DNA of 64,000 bases from CBDFKB01 sp965248715 (GCA_965248715.1 CBDFKB010000008.1:1054001-1118000), one strand, 5' to 3'. Positions 35,767 to 45,607 are shown, numbered from the stretch's first letter. Numbers and translations: made by a program. Notes: generated by a model from the letters alone, not told the origin.

Positions 35767-36639
35767 TTAGTTGGGCTTAACGCCCAACCTTCCGGCCAAG
35801 TCCTGAATATATTGCCAGGCGACCCGGCCCGAACGGGCACCACGGGTGGTCGACCATTCCAGGGCCTCGGCGCGTAGCGCATCTTGATCGATGGTAAGGT
35901 CGAAATGCGCCGCATAACCGAACACCATTTGCAGATAGGCGTCCTGGTCGCATTTGTGAAATCCAAGCCACAGCCCGAACCGGTCGGACAGTGATACTTT
36001 TTCCTCGACCGCTTCAGCCGGGTTGATAGCGGTAGAACGCTCGTTTTCGATCATGTCACGCGGCATCAAATGGCGCCGATTGGAGGTGGCATAAAATATC
36101 ACATTCGCTGGCCGGCCCTCGATGCCGCCATCAAGCGCCGCCTTAAGCGATTTGTAGGAGGTATCGTCACTGTCGAAGGAAAGGTCATCACAATAAAGAA
36201 TGACGCGGTGCGCGGTGCTGCGCAAAATGTTCAATAATAGCGGCAAGGTGGAGATATCTTCGCGGTGAATTTCGACCAATTTCAACCGGTTATCATATTT
36301 GCTAATCATTTCTTCATGGATCGCTTTGACCAGCGATGATTTGCCCATGCCGCGCGCGCCCCACAACAAAGCATTGTTGGCCGGCAACCCATTATGGAAG
36401 CGTTTGGTGTTCTCAAGCAGGATATCGCGCACCTGGTCGACAGCCTTTAGCAAGTTCAAATCTACCCGGTTGACCTTTTGCACAGGCTGCAGCCAGCCGC
36501 TGTCGGCGTTCCAGATAAAGGCGTTGGCCGCGTCAAGATCGTTGGCCGGGGTCGGTGCTGGCGCCGTGCGCTCGGCAAGTTCGATCAACCGGTCGAGTTT
36601 GGCGTTGAGTAGCAATACGGGATCATTGTCGGCTTTCAT
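35767..36639 (-). CDS. DUF815-family AAA ATPase
   Basis: A 290-residue P-loop protein. Walker A is GARGMGKSS near residue 95, Walker B is VILYCDDLSFD near 148, and YATSNRRHLMPRD is the sensor-1 region. This arrangement is the DUF815 family, related to AAA+ proteins. The target is unknown. It is convergent with the LytM gene, and in many alphaproteobacteria it lies between that gene and yajC, so a link to envelope processes has been guessed but not shown here. Confidence 0.9.
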   Translation of the reverse strand: MKADNDPVLLLNAKLDRLIELAERTAPAPTPANDLDAANAFIWNADSGWLQPVQKVNRVDLNLLKAVDQVRDILLENTKRFHNGLPANNALLWGARGMGKSSLVKAIHEEMISKYDNRLKLVEIHREDISTLPLLLNILRSTAHRVILYCDDLSFDSDDTSYKSLKAALDGGIEGRPANVIFYATSNRRHLMPRDMIENERSTAINPAEAVEEKVSLSDRFGLWLGFHKCDQDAYLQMVFGYAAHFDLTIDQDALRAEALEWSTTRGARSGRVAWQYIQDLAGRLGVKPN

Positions 36640-36877
36640 CTCAAACTTTCGCTACCGGGGGCGGAACATTGCTGTGGTTGCGGTAGCACAGCTAGGCGCG
36701 GGGGCAAAACTCAACCATAATTTGCTTGCGACAAATTGGCCGGGCTATAGTTTTTGCCGGCATAACGAATGCGCGCCATAACGGTTTCCAAGCGGGCGAT
36801 GATGTTCTATATATCGCGCCGCTTCGTGCCAGCACATGCAACGGCAAACCATCAACGACACTCCGGGAGATTGGTCC

Positions 36878-37210
36878 ATGTTCGTGACCCCCGCCTATGC
36901 CCAGACCGCCGGAGGCGGTTCCAATATGCTGATTTCCATCATGCCATTCGTGCTGATGTTCGTCATCTTCTACTTCCTGCTGATCCGCCCCCAGCGACAA
37001 CAGGCGAAGCGCCGCGAGGAGATGTTGAAAAATATTCGCCGCAATGATGTGGTGGTAACCGGCGGCGGGGTGATCGGTAAGGTCACCAAGGTCATCGACG
37101 ACAACGAATTGGAGGTCGAAATCGCCCGCGATACCAAGGTCAAGGTGATGCGTTCCATGGTCGCCGAAGTGCGGGTCAAAACGGCGCCGGCTAGTGCCGA
37201 TAAAAAGTGA
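36878..37210 (+). CDS. yajC: Sec translocase accessory subunit YajC
   Basis: The 110-residue protein has an N-terminal segment MFVTPAYAQ, one TM helix (MLISIMPFVLMFVIFYFLLI), the RPQRQQAKRREEML motif and a small cytoplasmic SH3-like domain (VVTGGGVIGKVTKV). YajC associates with SecDF. The ATG at 36878 follows GGGAGA, so the 36836 start is not used. It lies 49 bp before secDF. Confidence 0.95.
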   Translation: MFVTPAYAQTAGGGSNMLISIMPFVLMFVIFYFLLIRPQRQQAKRREEMLKNIRRNDVVVTGGGVIGKVTKVIDDNELEVEIARDTKVKVMRSMVAEVRVKTAPASADKK

Positions 37211-37259
37211 TCGTAGGTTTGTGCAATCAATTGCCACGATGTTCTGACGGACCAAGATA

Positions 37260-39812
37260 ATGCTGTATTTCCCACGCTGGAGCGTGTTTTCGATTCTGGC
37301 TGCCGTATTGCTGGGTATCTGTTTTGCGCTGCCCAATTTGTTCAGCGCTGGCACGGTCGAAAAATTACCAAGCTGGTTGCCCAATCAGCAATTGACTCTT
37401 GGTCTCGACCTACAAGGCGGCTCGCACCTTCTGGCCAAGGTCGATCAAGAGGGATTAATCGACGAACGGCTCGACAATTTGCAAGATGATGCAAGGCGGG
37501 TCCTGCGTGAGGAAAAAATCGGCTATCGGTTCGCAGTGCGTAACCCACGCACCTTGGCGGTACGCATTCGTGACGGTGCCGATTTTGATCGGGCACAGGA
37601 ATTACTGGGCGAACTTGCCGCCCCGGTCAGCAGCGCGATCTTTGGCCAGGGTGCGATTTCGGAAATCGCCATTACCAAGGAAAATGCCGACGTCGCGGTG
37701 TTGACGCTCACCGACGAAGGGATCGAACACCGCCTCGCCAGCGCGGTGCGTCAATCAATCGAGGTAATCCGCAAGCGGATCGATGAACTGGGCACTACCG
37801 AGCCGGTAGTCCAGCGCCAGGGCACCGACCGGGTCTTGATCCAGGTGCCGGGGTTTGACGACCCTGAACGACTGAAAGACATTATCGGCACCACCGCGAA
37901 ATTGACTTTTCACCTGGTCAGCAGCCAGATGAGCGTTACCGACGCGCTCAATTCCCGCCCGCCCGCCGGCACTAAAATCCTTTATGAAGACGTCGACCCG
38001 CCAATACCCTATTTGGTCGAGCGTCGTGCCATGGTCGAGGGCGACAGTCTGGTCGACGCACAACCCGGATTTGATCAGCGCACCAATGAGACAATTGTTA
38101 CCTTTCGCTTTGATACGAAAGGTGGGCGCCGGTTTGGTGCCGTGACATCGCAAAATGTCGGCCGACCGTTCGCCATCGTGCTTGACGACAAAATCATCTC
38201 GGCGCCGGTGATCCGCGAGGCGATACTCGGCGGATCAGGCCAAATCTCCGGCAACTTTACGGTAGAAAGCGCCAACGATCTGGCGGTATTGCTGCGCGCG
38301 GGCGCCTTGCCGGCGACCTTGACCTTCCTTGAGGAACGCTCGGTCGGTCCCGGGCTTGGCCAAGATTCGATCGATGCCGGAAAAATCGCCGCGTTAATCG
38401 GCGCGGTCGCCGTGTTGGCTTTCATGGTGCTTGCTTATGGCTTCCTCGGCATCATCGCCAACATCGCGCTGATTGCCAATATTGGCATTGTCATTGGACT
38501 GTTGTCACTGTTGGGCGCAACTTTGACCTTGCCCGGGATTGCCGGGATCGTGCTCACCATGGGCATGGCGGTCGACGCCAACGTGTTGATTTACGAAAGA
38601 ATTCGCGAGGAGCGCCGCGCCGGCCGCAGCCTGATTCAGGCTTTCGATTCCGGATTTAAACAGGCGCTCGCTACCATTCTTGATGCCAACATCACAACCC
38701 TGATTGCCGCAGTGATCCTGTTTTATCTGGGTTCCGGGCCAGTACGTGGATTTGCCGTAACCTTGGCTATCGGCATCGTCACCACCCTATTTACCGCATA
38801 CACCTTCACCCGGTTGATGGTGGCAAGTTGGGTGCGATATCACAAACCCAAAGAACTGCCGCGACGGCTATTGTCGTTTGTACCGGAGGCCACCACGATC
38901 GGCTTTATGCAAGGCCGGTTCTTCGCTTTTCCAGCCTCGGCGATCGCGGTGGCGGCCTCGGTGGTGTTATTCTTCGCAGTAAGCCTTAATTACGGCATTG
39001 ATTTCAAAGGCGGCACGCTGATGGAATTGCAGACCCGTGATGAACAATCGGCCGATGTGGTGCTGATGCGCTCCAGGTTAGGTGACCTCAACCTCGGTGA
39101 TGTGCAAATCCAGCAATTCGGCTCGCCGCGTGACATTTTGATCCGGGTCGAAGCACAGGATTTGGGTGACCATGCCGAGCAAGGGGTAGTGGCTAAGGTG
39201 CGGGCCGAATTAGAAGATACCTATGAGTTTCGCCGGGTTGAGGTGGTCGGGCCGACGGTATCGGGCGAATTAGCCCAAGCGGGCCTGATCGCGGTGATTT
39301 CTGCCCTGCTGGCGATCATGGTCTATATCTGGATCCGTTTCGAATGGCAGTTTTCTGTCGGTGCCGTGGTGGCGACGTTGCACGATGTGGTGTTGACGAT
39401 CGGCATATTCTCAGTGTTGCAGTTGGAATTTAATCTGTCGACGATCGCAGCGATTTTGACGATCGTTGGCTATTCGCTCAACGATACGGTGGTGGTCTAT
39501 GATCGGATTCGCGAAAACTTAAGAAAATACAAGAAGATGGCTATTCCGGACCTGCTCAACATGTCGATCAACCAGATGCTGTCACGGACAATTTTAACGT
39601 CGGTGACCACATTGTTGGCTTTGCTTGCGCTATTCTTCTTCGGCGGCGAGGTGCTGAGATCGTTCAGTTTCGCGATGATCTTCGGCGTGTTTGTCGGCAC
39701 TTATTCGTCTATTTTCATCGCCGCTCCGGTGCTGATCTGGTTCAAGCTTAGGCCCGGCCAGGTGGCCGGTGCCGGTGAAAACGATGATCGAACCGCGCCG
39801 CAATCGGCTTAG
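37260..39812 (+). CDS. secDF: Fused protein translocase SecDF
   Basis: The 850-residue protein joins SecD and SecF in one chain. The SecD half (~1-520) has LTLGLDLQGGSHL, the P1 periplasmic domain, the GILGGSGQI-like loop and six helices with AMAVDANVLIYERIREE. The SecF half (~550-850) has LNYGIDFKGGTLME and six helices with SLNDTVVVYDRIREN. SecDF uses the proton gradient to pull proteins out of the Sec channel. The fusion occurs in several Hyphomicrobiales. No separate secD or secF is seen. Confidence 0.95.
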   Translation: MLYFPRWSVFSILAAVLLGICFALPNLFSAGTVEKLPSWLPNQQLTLGLDLQGGSHLLAKVDQEGLIDERLDNLQDDARRVLREEKIGYRFAVRNPRTLAVRIRDGADFDRAQELLGELAAPVSSAIFGQGAISEIAITKENADVAVLTLTDEGIEHRLASAVRQSIEVIRKRIDELGTTEPVVQRQGTDRVLIQVPGFDDPERLKDIIGTTAKLTFHLVSSQMSVTDALNSRPPAGTKILYEDVDPPIPYLVERRAMVEGDSLVDAQPGFDQRTNETIVTFRFDTKGGRRFGAVTSQNVGRPFAIVLDDKIISAPVIREAILGGSGQISGNFTVESANDLAVLLRAGALPATLTFLEERSVGPGLGQDSIDAGKIAALIGAVAVLAFMVLAYGFLGIIANIALIANIGIVIGLLSLLGATLTLPGIAGIVLTMGMAVDANVLIYERIREERRAGRSLIQAFDSGFKQALATILDANITTLIAAVILFYLGSGPVRGFAVTLAIGIVTTLFTAYTFTRLMVASWVRYHKPKELPRRLLSFVPEATTIGFMQGRFFAFPASAIAVAASVVLFFAVSLNYGIDFKGGTLMELQTRDEQSADVVLMRSRLGDLNLGDVQIQQFGSPRDILIRVEAQDLGDHAEQGVVAKVRAELEDTYEFRRVEVVGPTVSGELAQAGLIAVISALLAIMVYIWIRFEWQFSVGAVVATLHDVVLTIGIFSVLQLEFNLSTIAAILTIVGYSLNDTVVVYDRIRENLRKYKKMAIPDLLNMSINQMLSRTILTSVTTLLALLALFFFGGEVLRSFSFAMIFGVFVGTYSSIFIAAPVLIWFKLRPGQVAGAGENDDRTAPQSA

Positions 39813-39845
39813 ATTGCAATCGGCGCCAAGGTTGCGGAGGCGCAT

Positions 39846-40247
39846 ATGGACAAAAAGTCCGGCGCCGGGATGAGCCTACGCGCGGCGCATTATCCCGGCC
39901 GCGCCCCGATTGACGCCTATGGCAATGGCGGATTTCGCTTCGCCGATATGTCTCACCGCGGGTCCCTAATGTGTTTGCCATCTGGAATCTATGGCTGGAA
40001 CGTGGCGTTGCCTGAAGACCTTGTTATTGCTGCCTTTGCGCGGGTGTTCAACGAAGCCAGTGAAATTGAAGTGTTGCTGATCGGTTCCGGTAACCAATTG
40101 GTACCGATCCGCGGATTATTGCGAACCCGGTTCCGCGACCATTCGATTATGGCGGACTCCATGGACACCGGCGCTGCGGTTAGAACCTTCAACGTGTTGT
40201 TGGCTGAGGGCAGGGCGGTGGCGGCGGCGTTTCTGGCGGTCGAGTGA
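39846..40247 (+). CDS. Mth938-domain protein, NDUFAF3-like
   Basis: The 133-residue protein is a single Mth938-like domain. The order is PIDAYGNGGFRFADMSHRGSLMCLPSGIYGW, then EVLLIGSGNQLVPI, then the VMDTGAAVRTFNVLLAEGR-like end. The human homologue NDUFAF3 helps assemble respiratory complex I. In alphaproteobacteria the gene often follows secDF, as it does here (33 bp downstream). A role in complex I assembly in this organism is inference. Confidence 0.85.
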   Translation: MDKKSGAGMSLRAAHYPGRAPIDAYGNGGFRFADMSHRGSLMCLPSGIYGWNVALPEDLVIAAFARVFNEASEIEVLLIGSGNQLVPIRGLLRTRFRDHSIMADSMDTGAAVRTFNVLLAEGRAVAAAFLAVE

Positions 40248-40266
40248 TCGTGCGCGTCAAGGCCCG

Positions 40267-41112
40267 ATGGCGATGAACGATCCGATCCCCCATTGCATGG
40301 AAACGCTACGTGACCATGACCTGGCGCGGTATTTGGCAACCCTTTACCTGCCGCAAGAAAATCGGCCGGCCTTGTTTGCGCTGTTTGCCTTCAGTGCCGA
40401 AATCGCCGCGATTTCCGCCAAGGTGACCGAGCCGATCGCTGGGGAAATGCGGCTACAATGGTGGCGCGACGCGTTGCGGGCAGGCGCCGGTGATAGGACG
40501 GGTAACCCGGTGGCCGAGGCGGTGCTGGCGACCATCAACACGCACCGTTTGCCACGCGAACCGCTGTTAGCCAACATTGATGCCCGCGCATTCGATCTTT
40601 ATAACGACCCAATGCCCGATGTGGTGGCGTTGGAGGGGTATCTTGGCGCCACCAATAGCGTGTTGTATCGATTGGCGGCGCTGATAACCGGGATCGATGA
40701 TCGCCGCGAGCTCGACGATGTTTGCGGACATGCCGGCGTGGCGATCGGCATCAGCCGGTTGGTTTGCGAACTGCCACAACATCGTAGCGCCGGCAAACAG
40801 TTCATACCGATGGACATGGTGCGGGCGGCGGGTGGCCCGGCAAGCGGTTTGTTGGCGGGCGGCAATGCCGATTTGGATGGCCGGTTGGTCCGCGAGCTCT
40901 GCGCCCTTGGCATTGACCATGTGGGACGGGCGATCACGGCGCTGGGCACACTTAAAGCCGGCGCGAGCGAGCTATTTTTGCCGCTTGGCGTGCAGTGCGC
41001 TCAACTACGCCGACAGGCAAAAGCCGGCGCAAGGTGCTTTGACGAGCCGGTTCGACTCGGCGCGCTTGAAATTCACGCCCGGCTTTTGAAAACTGCACTG
41101 AGTGGCATTTGA
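40267..41112 (+). CDS. Squalene/phytoene synthase-like protein, NDUFAF6-like
   Basis: A 281-residue member of the squalene/phytoene synthase fold. The segments LYLPQENRPALFALFAF and MRLQWWRDAL are typical of the NDUFAF6 branch. The Asp-rich DDxxD motifs that bind prenyl diphosphates are not seen in the first helix pair (FSAEIAAISAKVTEP), so it is probably not a synthase. NDUFAF6 is a mitochondrial complex I assembly factor. It lies 19 bp after the NDUFAF3-like gene. Confidence 0.8.
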   Translation: MAMNDPIPHCMETLRDHDLARYLATLYLPQENRPALFALFAFSAEIAAISAKVTEPIAGEMRLQWWRDALRAGAGDRTGNPVAEAVLATINTHRLPREPLLANIDARAFDLYNDPMPDVVALEGYLGATNSVLYRLAALITGIDDRRELDDVCGHAGVAIGISRLVCELPQHRSAGKQFIPMDMVRAAGGPASGLLAGGNADLDGRLVRELCALGIDHVGRAITALGTLKAGASELFLPLGVQCAQLRRQAKAGARCFDEPVRLGALEIHARLLKTALSGI

Positions 41113-41116
41113 AGAG

Positions 41117-41320
41117 CTAGAGCGCAATCTGAAAAGTGGGCACCGGTTTTGGAAAAATTGTGCGATAAAACAAATAGATAGAGCGCTATTCGCGATTCAC
41201 AAATCCGACAAACTGCTAGAGCTTGTCACCAAGCGTTGGAATAGCTTCGTCGCGCTATCTCTTTGTTTATGCGTGTCATTTTCCCAAAACCGGTACCTAC
41301 TTTTGGGTGGCACGCGCTAG
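41117..41320. repeat. Two RIME-like repeats back to back
   Basis: The first copy (about 41117-41216) starts CTAGAGCGCAATCTGAAAAG. The second (about 41216-41320) is in the reverse orientation and ends GGGTGGCACGCGCTAG. Together they fill the convergent gap between the NDUFAF6-like gene and the transferase gene. Confidence 0.8.
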
Positions 41321-41323
41321 ATA

Positions 41324-42910
41324 CTAACGGCAGTCGCCGGTGCCGCCTTTGACGATGCGATAGCTGAACAATCGTGTTTGGCCGCCGCCGAGTATCGGCA
41401 GTTCGACTTCACGTGCGATTGTAGCCTCACCAAGATCCCCATTAAGATCCTCGTCGACGAATTCTGCGAACCGCTCTGCCCGTTTCACATCCAACCGGTG
41501 CGGGTGGTGGAGGTTGATCCACACCGCAAGACAATCGCCGGCAGGTGTGGTTGCCGGCGGCCAATAGCGTAGCGGATAGGAAGTGGATACGATGCGAACA
41601 TCGGGGAACCATGGCCGAAAATTGCCGCCAATATGGTGGTAACCGGTTACGATCGTGCCAGCGCCGGAAAAGCCGTCGCGCTTGATCTCATCAACCAATA
41701 GTTCGAACGGCAAGTGGGCTCTGCATTGTTGGCATTGCCGGCTCTCGTACAAATACACCACGACCCGCGCGGCAAGGGCGATTGCAGCGATCGCGCCAAG
41801 GATCATGGCGAATTGCGATAGCCGGTGGTTGGTCAGGTTCGGCCCGCCAATCAAAGTGAAAAACAGGATCGGCACCACGAACAGCGCCGGTTGCAACAAA
41901 CGCTCATCGATTTTACTGGCACCTGTGGCAACAGAGATGAGGAAATAGAACCCGATCGCGATCATCGTGGTCAGCGCGGCAAAGCGGCGCTGTTTGGCAA
42001 ACCTGCTGTCGCCGTCAATTGTAGTTTGTGGATTAAACAGTGCGATAATGTTGGCGCGGCGGAAATCTGACCAAAATGCAGGGACCGCGACCAAGAGGAA
42101 TGGCAAGGTATAGATGGCAATCACAATCGCGAGATCTAAGACAGCGAGCAAGCGCGAAAGGATCAGCGACTGTTCGTAGGCGCCAAAGAGTTCGGCATAA
42201 CCTTCGTGCTTTTCCACTCCCCAATAAACAGTCGAAAACATGCTTGGGCCGGCAATCGCCAACAGCATAATTGGAATAAGCCACACTGCCGGCCGGCCCA
42301 GCACATTTTGACGAATTTGTTTGGTGGCAAGCGCGGCCAGTAGCGCGCAAATTAGAAAGGTTGCGAAATTCCACTTGCCAATTAATCCCAGGCCTGCGGA
42401 GATGCCAAACAGCGCATAGGTGGGCCAATTTGCCCCAGCAACCAGCCGCAAGCCAAGATACCAGGCAACAGATAGCGCCGCGACCATGGCAGTGGTGTGG
42501 GTCAAATCGTGGTGACTGTAATAGCCGAATACATATATGGCGGGAAAAGCAAACACTGCCAGTGCCGCTAGCCTTGGATCTGGCAACAAAATTCGTGCAG
42601 TACAGTAAGCAAACCACAGGGTTACCCCAATTAGGGCATAACGGATGATGCTGATTGCCAAAATTCCTGGGCCGGTAACCGGCTGCAATACCAGCAACAT
42701 CCAGGTAAACAATGGTGGCGCGCGAAACCGGTACGACCATTCAAATTGTTGGGCAAACATCGCCTGCTCGGCATCGTCGATGCCGAGCGCCGGCCACATT
42801 GCCATTCGGAGCATGAAATGCAGCGCCAGATAAGCAACAATTAGGAGCGCCACCGTGCGCTCATTTGCCCAGAACGGAAATGCTTGCCGGTTTGCGGATG
42901 GTTGCGGCAT
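41324..42910 (-). CDS. Glycosyltransferase family 39 type membrane protein
   Basis: The 528-residue protein has 10 or more TM helices. It has an early loop Asp motif (GIDDAEQAMFAQQFEW) and a periplasmic loop with YYSHHDLTHTTAM, both typical of PMT/ArnT-like transferases that use polyprenyl-linked sugars. The last ~130 residues form a soluble periplasmic domain. The likely role is modification of a lipid, glycan or protein outside the inner membrane, but the acceptor is unknown. I chose the ATG at 42910. An upstream start at 43036 would add a non-family leader. Confidence 0.8.
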   Translation of the reverse strand: MPQPSANRQAFPFWANERTVALLIVAYLALHFMLRMAMWPALGIDDAEQAMFAQQFEWSYRFRAPPLFTWMLLVLQPVTGPGILAISIIRYALIGVTLWFAYCTARILLPDPRLAALAVFAFPAIYVFGYYSHHDLTHTTAMVAALSVAWYLGLRLVAGANWPTYALFGISAGLGLIGKWNFATFLICALLAALATKQIRQNVLGRPAVWLIPIMLLAIAGPSMFSTVYWGVEKHEGYAELFGAYEQSLILSRLLAVLDLAIVIAIYTLPFLLVAVPAFWSDFRRANIIALFNPQTTIDGDSRFAKQRRFAALTTMIAIGFYFLISVATGASKIDERLLQPALFVVPILFFTLIGGPNLTNHRLSQFAMILGAIAAIALAARVVVYLYESRQCQQCRAHLPFELLVDEIKRDGFSGAGTIVTGYHHIGGNFRPWFPDVRIVSTSYPLRYWPPATTPAGDCLAVWINLHHPHRLDVKRAERFAEFVDEDLNGDLGEATIAREVELPILGGGQTRLFSYRIVKGGTGDCR

Positions 42911-43094
42911 AGTAGCAATATTCCCTTTGGCACCCAGTTGGTGTGGCGTGTGGCTTGCCAACTGCAGATATCGCGTTTGCCGGGACAAGGAAAGTATGTG
43001 CGGGGGCGGTAGAGCCAATTTACCGTGACATTGCATTCAGTCCTGGATTGCGATACCGATCACCAACACTCCGTTAACGTAAACGGAAGAAAAC

Positions 43095-43517
43095 ATGTCG
43101 CTGCAAATTTTGGTTCCGTTGGTCGTAGTTGGGGTCTCGTTGGTCGTGCTGGCCGTGTACTGGCTCGGCCTGTCGCGCCCGGCCCGGCTTGGTGGTGAAG
43201 GCCAGGCACTTGAGCGCTACCGCTTCGACTTTCCAGGCGCCAATTTCGACCAGGTGTTAATCACTGCCGATCGCCAGGCAGCATTGTTGATCGGCAAAGC
43301 GGAAGTCGGGTTGGTCGAGGCGCTGGGTTCGAAATTCATTACCCGCCGGCTGGCCGCAAATGCGGTAATCAAGGTCGAACGCAATTCGGACCTTGAGGTT
43401 GCGGTTGGGTTTGCCGATTTCACCCATGGCCGCGCCCACTACCGGTTTGCCGATCTGGCCACCGCCGACGCGGCGCAGGCGGCGCTGAATGCGGTTAAGG
43501 AGCAAGTAGCAGCATGA
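43095..43517 (+). CDS. Hypothetical single-pass membrane protein
   Basis: The 140-residue protein has an N-terminal TM helix (LVPLVVVGVSLVVLAVYWLGL) followed by a soluble cytoplasmic or periplasmic part with a regular alpha/beta pattern (DQVLITADRQAALLIGKAEVGL). I do not recognise it. It overlaps the hydroxylase gene by four bases (ATGA), so the two are coupled and may work together on membrane lipids. Confidence 0.6.
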   Translation: MSLQILVPLVVVGVSLVVLAVYWLGLSRPARLGGEGQALERYRFDFPGANFDQVLITADRQAALLIGKAEVGLVEALGSKFITRRLAANAVIKVERNSDLEVAVGFADFTHGRAHYRFADLATADAAQAALNAVKEQVAA

Positions 43518-44467
43518 CCCCTGTCCCGGATTTTCCTTCGGTCACCGATCTGGCAATCCCGTTCTTTATCATTGCCATCTTGTTTGAATTGCTACTGGTG
43601 CGGTTTCGCGGCGCCAAGGGTGAGTTCGAGACCCGCGACACGCTGACCAGTTTGATGATGGGGGTCGGCAATGTGGTGTCTGGCCTGGCATTCGGCTTCA
43701 TCGCCTATGGGTTCTTGACCTGGCTATATCAATTCGCGCTAACCACGCTTGGCTTTGCCTGGTGGGTATTGGTTGCCGCTTTCCTGCTCGATGATCTGCG
43801 GTATTATTGGTACCACCGCATCGCTCACCGCTGCCGTTGGGTGTGGGCCGAACATGTCAATCACCACACCAGCCAGCACTACAATCTGTCGACTGCCTTG
43901 CGCCAATCGTGGACCGGCCCCTTGACCGGCATGTTTGTATTGCGCGCACCCTTGGTGCTGCTCGGCTTTCACCCGGCGATCATCGTTTTTACCTACGGTT
44001 TTAATCTGGTCTACCAATTCTGGATCCACACCGAAGCGATCCGCAAGATGCCTTCCTGGTTCGAATTGGTGATGAACACGCCGTCGCACCACCGGGTGCA
44101 TCACGCCACCAATCCGCGCTATCTCGACGCTAATTATGCCGGCGTGCTGATCATCTGGGACAAGATGTTTGGTTCCTTCGTACCGGAACTGGAAGAAGAC
44201 ATGCCGCGCTATGGCATCATCAAGAATATCGGCACGTTCAATCCGTTCAAAGTGGCGTTTCACGAATGGTTCGATATGTTTCGCGACGCGCTGAAACCCG
44301 GCCTGACTATGGGTGAGCGGCTGAAATACCTGTTTATGCCGCCGGGCTGGAGCCATGATGGCTCGCGCCTTGGCTCGACCGCTTTAAAGGCCGATTTTGT
44401 CAACCGCAACCCAACCCAAGCCGGCATGCCCGGCCTGCCGGGGAGGGGCCATGTGCCGGCCGAATGA
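43514..44467 (+). CDS. Fatty acid hydroxylase / sterol desaturase superfamily protein
   Basis: The 317-residue di-iron membrane enzyme has three His clusters in order: YWYHRIAHRC, WAEHVNHHTSQHYN, and HHRVHHATNPRY. About four TM helices precede and separate them. The family hydroxylates or desaturates fatty acyl chains, sterols or hopanoid-like lipids, but the substrate cannot be told. It is coupled to the preceding gene by an ATGA overlap. Confidence 0.87.
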   Translation: MTPVPDFPSVTDLAIPFFIIAILFELLLVRFRGAKGEFETRDTLTSLMMGVGNVVSGLAFGFIAYGFLTWLYQFALTTLGFAWWVLVAAFLLDDLRYYWYHRIAHRCRWVWAEHVNHHTSQHYNLSTALRQSWTGPLTGMFVLRAPLVLLGFHPAIIVFTYGFNLVYQFWIHTEAIRKMPSWFELVMNTPSHHRVHHATNPRYLDANYAGVLIIWDKMFGSFVPELEEDMPRYGIIKNIGTFNPFKVAFHEWFDMFRDALKPGLTMGERLKYLFMPPGWSHDGSRLGSTALKADFVNRNPTQAGMPGLPGRGHVPAE

Positions 44468-44496
44468 CAGGGGATCACATTCGGGCGGTAGCCAGG

Positions 44497-44709
44497 TCAA
44501 CTTCGGTCAAATCGGCCAATATTAGCCACCGTTGGCATAAAGGTGCCGATCGGCGTGTGGTTTTCATGCTTGATCCAGCATTGAAAGCCGAGCGCCTCCT
44601 GCAAAAGCGGCCAAGCGTGCTGGAGCGTCGGCGTTATGGTTTCATAGACGATGGCGCGGGCCTGCTCGAACTCAGCATCGGTAAACAATGTTGGAATGGG
44701 TTTGGTCAT
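44497..44709 (-). pseudogene. Truncated threonine dehydratase remnant
   Basis: About 60 residues match the start of a PLP-dependent threonine ammonia-lyase: TLFTDAEFEQARAIV, TPTLQHAWPLL, CWIKHENHTPIGTF. In intact enzymes the PLP Lys follows directly (IGTFKVRGG), but here the frame continues MPTVANIG and stops. The rest of the gene (~260 residues) is absent, so this is a deletion remnant and makes no enzyme. Confidence 0.75.
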
Positions 44710-44776
44710 GACCAAACCTGTATTGCACGGTGGTCGGTGGCACTATTCTTTTTGCCCACAACGAAATTCTGCGCCT

Positions 44777-45607
44777 TCACACCGCCTTTAATAAATCGTT
44801 GAACACGCCCTGTTTCTTAGCCATGCGGGAGGTGATTGCCTCTTGCAAATCTTCGCGCCGCAGCATGCCGCCGTTCCAGGTGGCGATCTGATCCAGGCCC
44901 TCGGCAACCGCATGATCGCGGGCATAGTTGAGTGTCTGCTTGATGCCAGCGATCGCCAGCGGAGATTTGGCGGCGATTTCACCGGCCATTTCCAGCGCTG
45001 CGGTAATCGTCGCCGCGCGGTCATCAAAGGTGCGGTTGACTAAGCCCCATTGCAGCGCTTCGGCGACCGAAAATCGGCGCCCGGTCATGGCGAGTTCGCG
45101 CACGATGCCGGGGGCGATCAATTTCGGCAGCCGTTGTAGGGTGCCGACATCGGCGGTCATGCCGATATTAATTTCCTCGATCGAGAAATAGGCATCGGCG
45201 GCCGCAAGGCGGATGTCACAGGCGGTAATCATGTCGATGCCGCCACCAAGGCAAGCGCCCTGGATTGCGGCGATCACCGGAAGGTGGGTGTTTTCCAGCG
45301 CGCTGAAGGTATTTTGCAATTTCATCACCAATTGGCGCAGAGCAAATGCCGCCCGGCCGGGCTCTTGCTCGGTTAGCGCATTGATGTCGGCAAAGGTCGC
45401 CAGATCCATGCCGCCGGTAAAATGCCGGCCCTCGCCAGACAAGACCACGGCCCGCACCGCCCGATCTTCCCCAAGTTCCCCGATAATACGCGGCAGGTCG
45501 AGCCAAAAATCCGGGGTCATGGAATTGGCTTTGTCTGGCTTGTTCATGCGCACATGGGCGACATTGCGGGCAATATTGACTGCGAAGAAGCTGGAAACTG
45601 GCGGCAT
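44777..45607 (-). CDS. Enoyl-CoA hydratase/isomerase, dienoyl-CoA isomerase-like
   Basis: A 276-residue crotonase-fold protein. The oxyanion hole region is AIQGACLGGGIDM. The segment FSIEEINIGMTADVGTLQRLPK closely follows the delta(3,5)-delta(2,4)-dienoyl-CoA isomerase (ECH1) pattern with its acidic catalytic pair. This activity helps degrade unsaturated fatty acids. I chose the ATG at 45607; one at 45673 lacks family-like sequence. There is no operon partner. Confidence 0.85.
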   Translation of the reverse strand: MPPVSSFFAVNIARNVAHVRMNKPDKANSMTPDFWLDLPRIIGELGEDRAVRAVVLSGEGRHFTGGMDLATFADINALTEQEPGRAAFALRQLVMKLQNTFSALENTHLPVIAAIQGACLGGGIDMITACDIRLAAADAYFSIEEINIGMTADVGTLQRLPKLIAPGIVRELAMTGRRFSVAEALQWGLVNRTFDDRAATITAALEMAGEIAAKSPLAIAGIKQTLNYARDHAVAEGLDQIATWNGGMLRREDLQEAITSRMAKKQGVFNDLLKAV

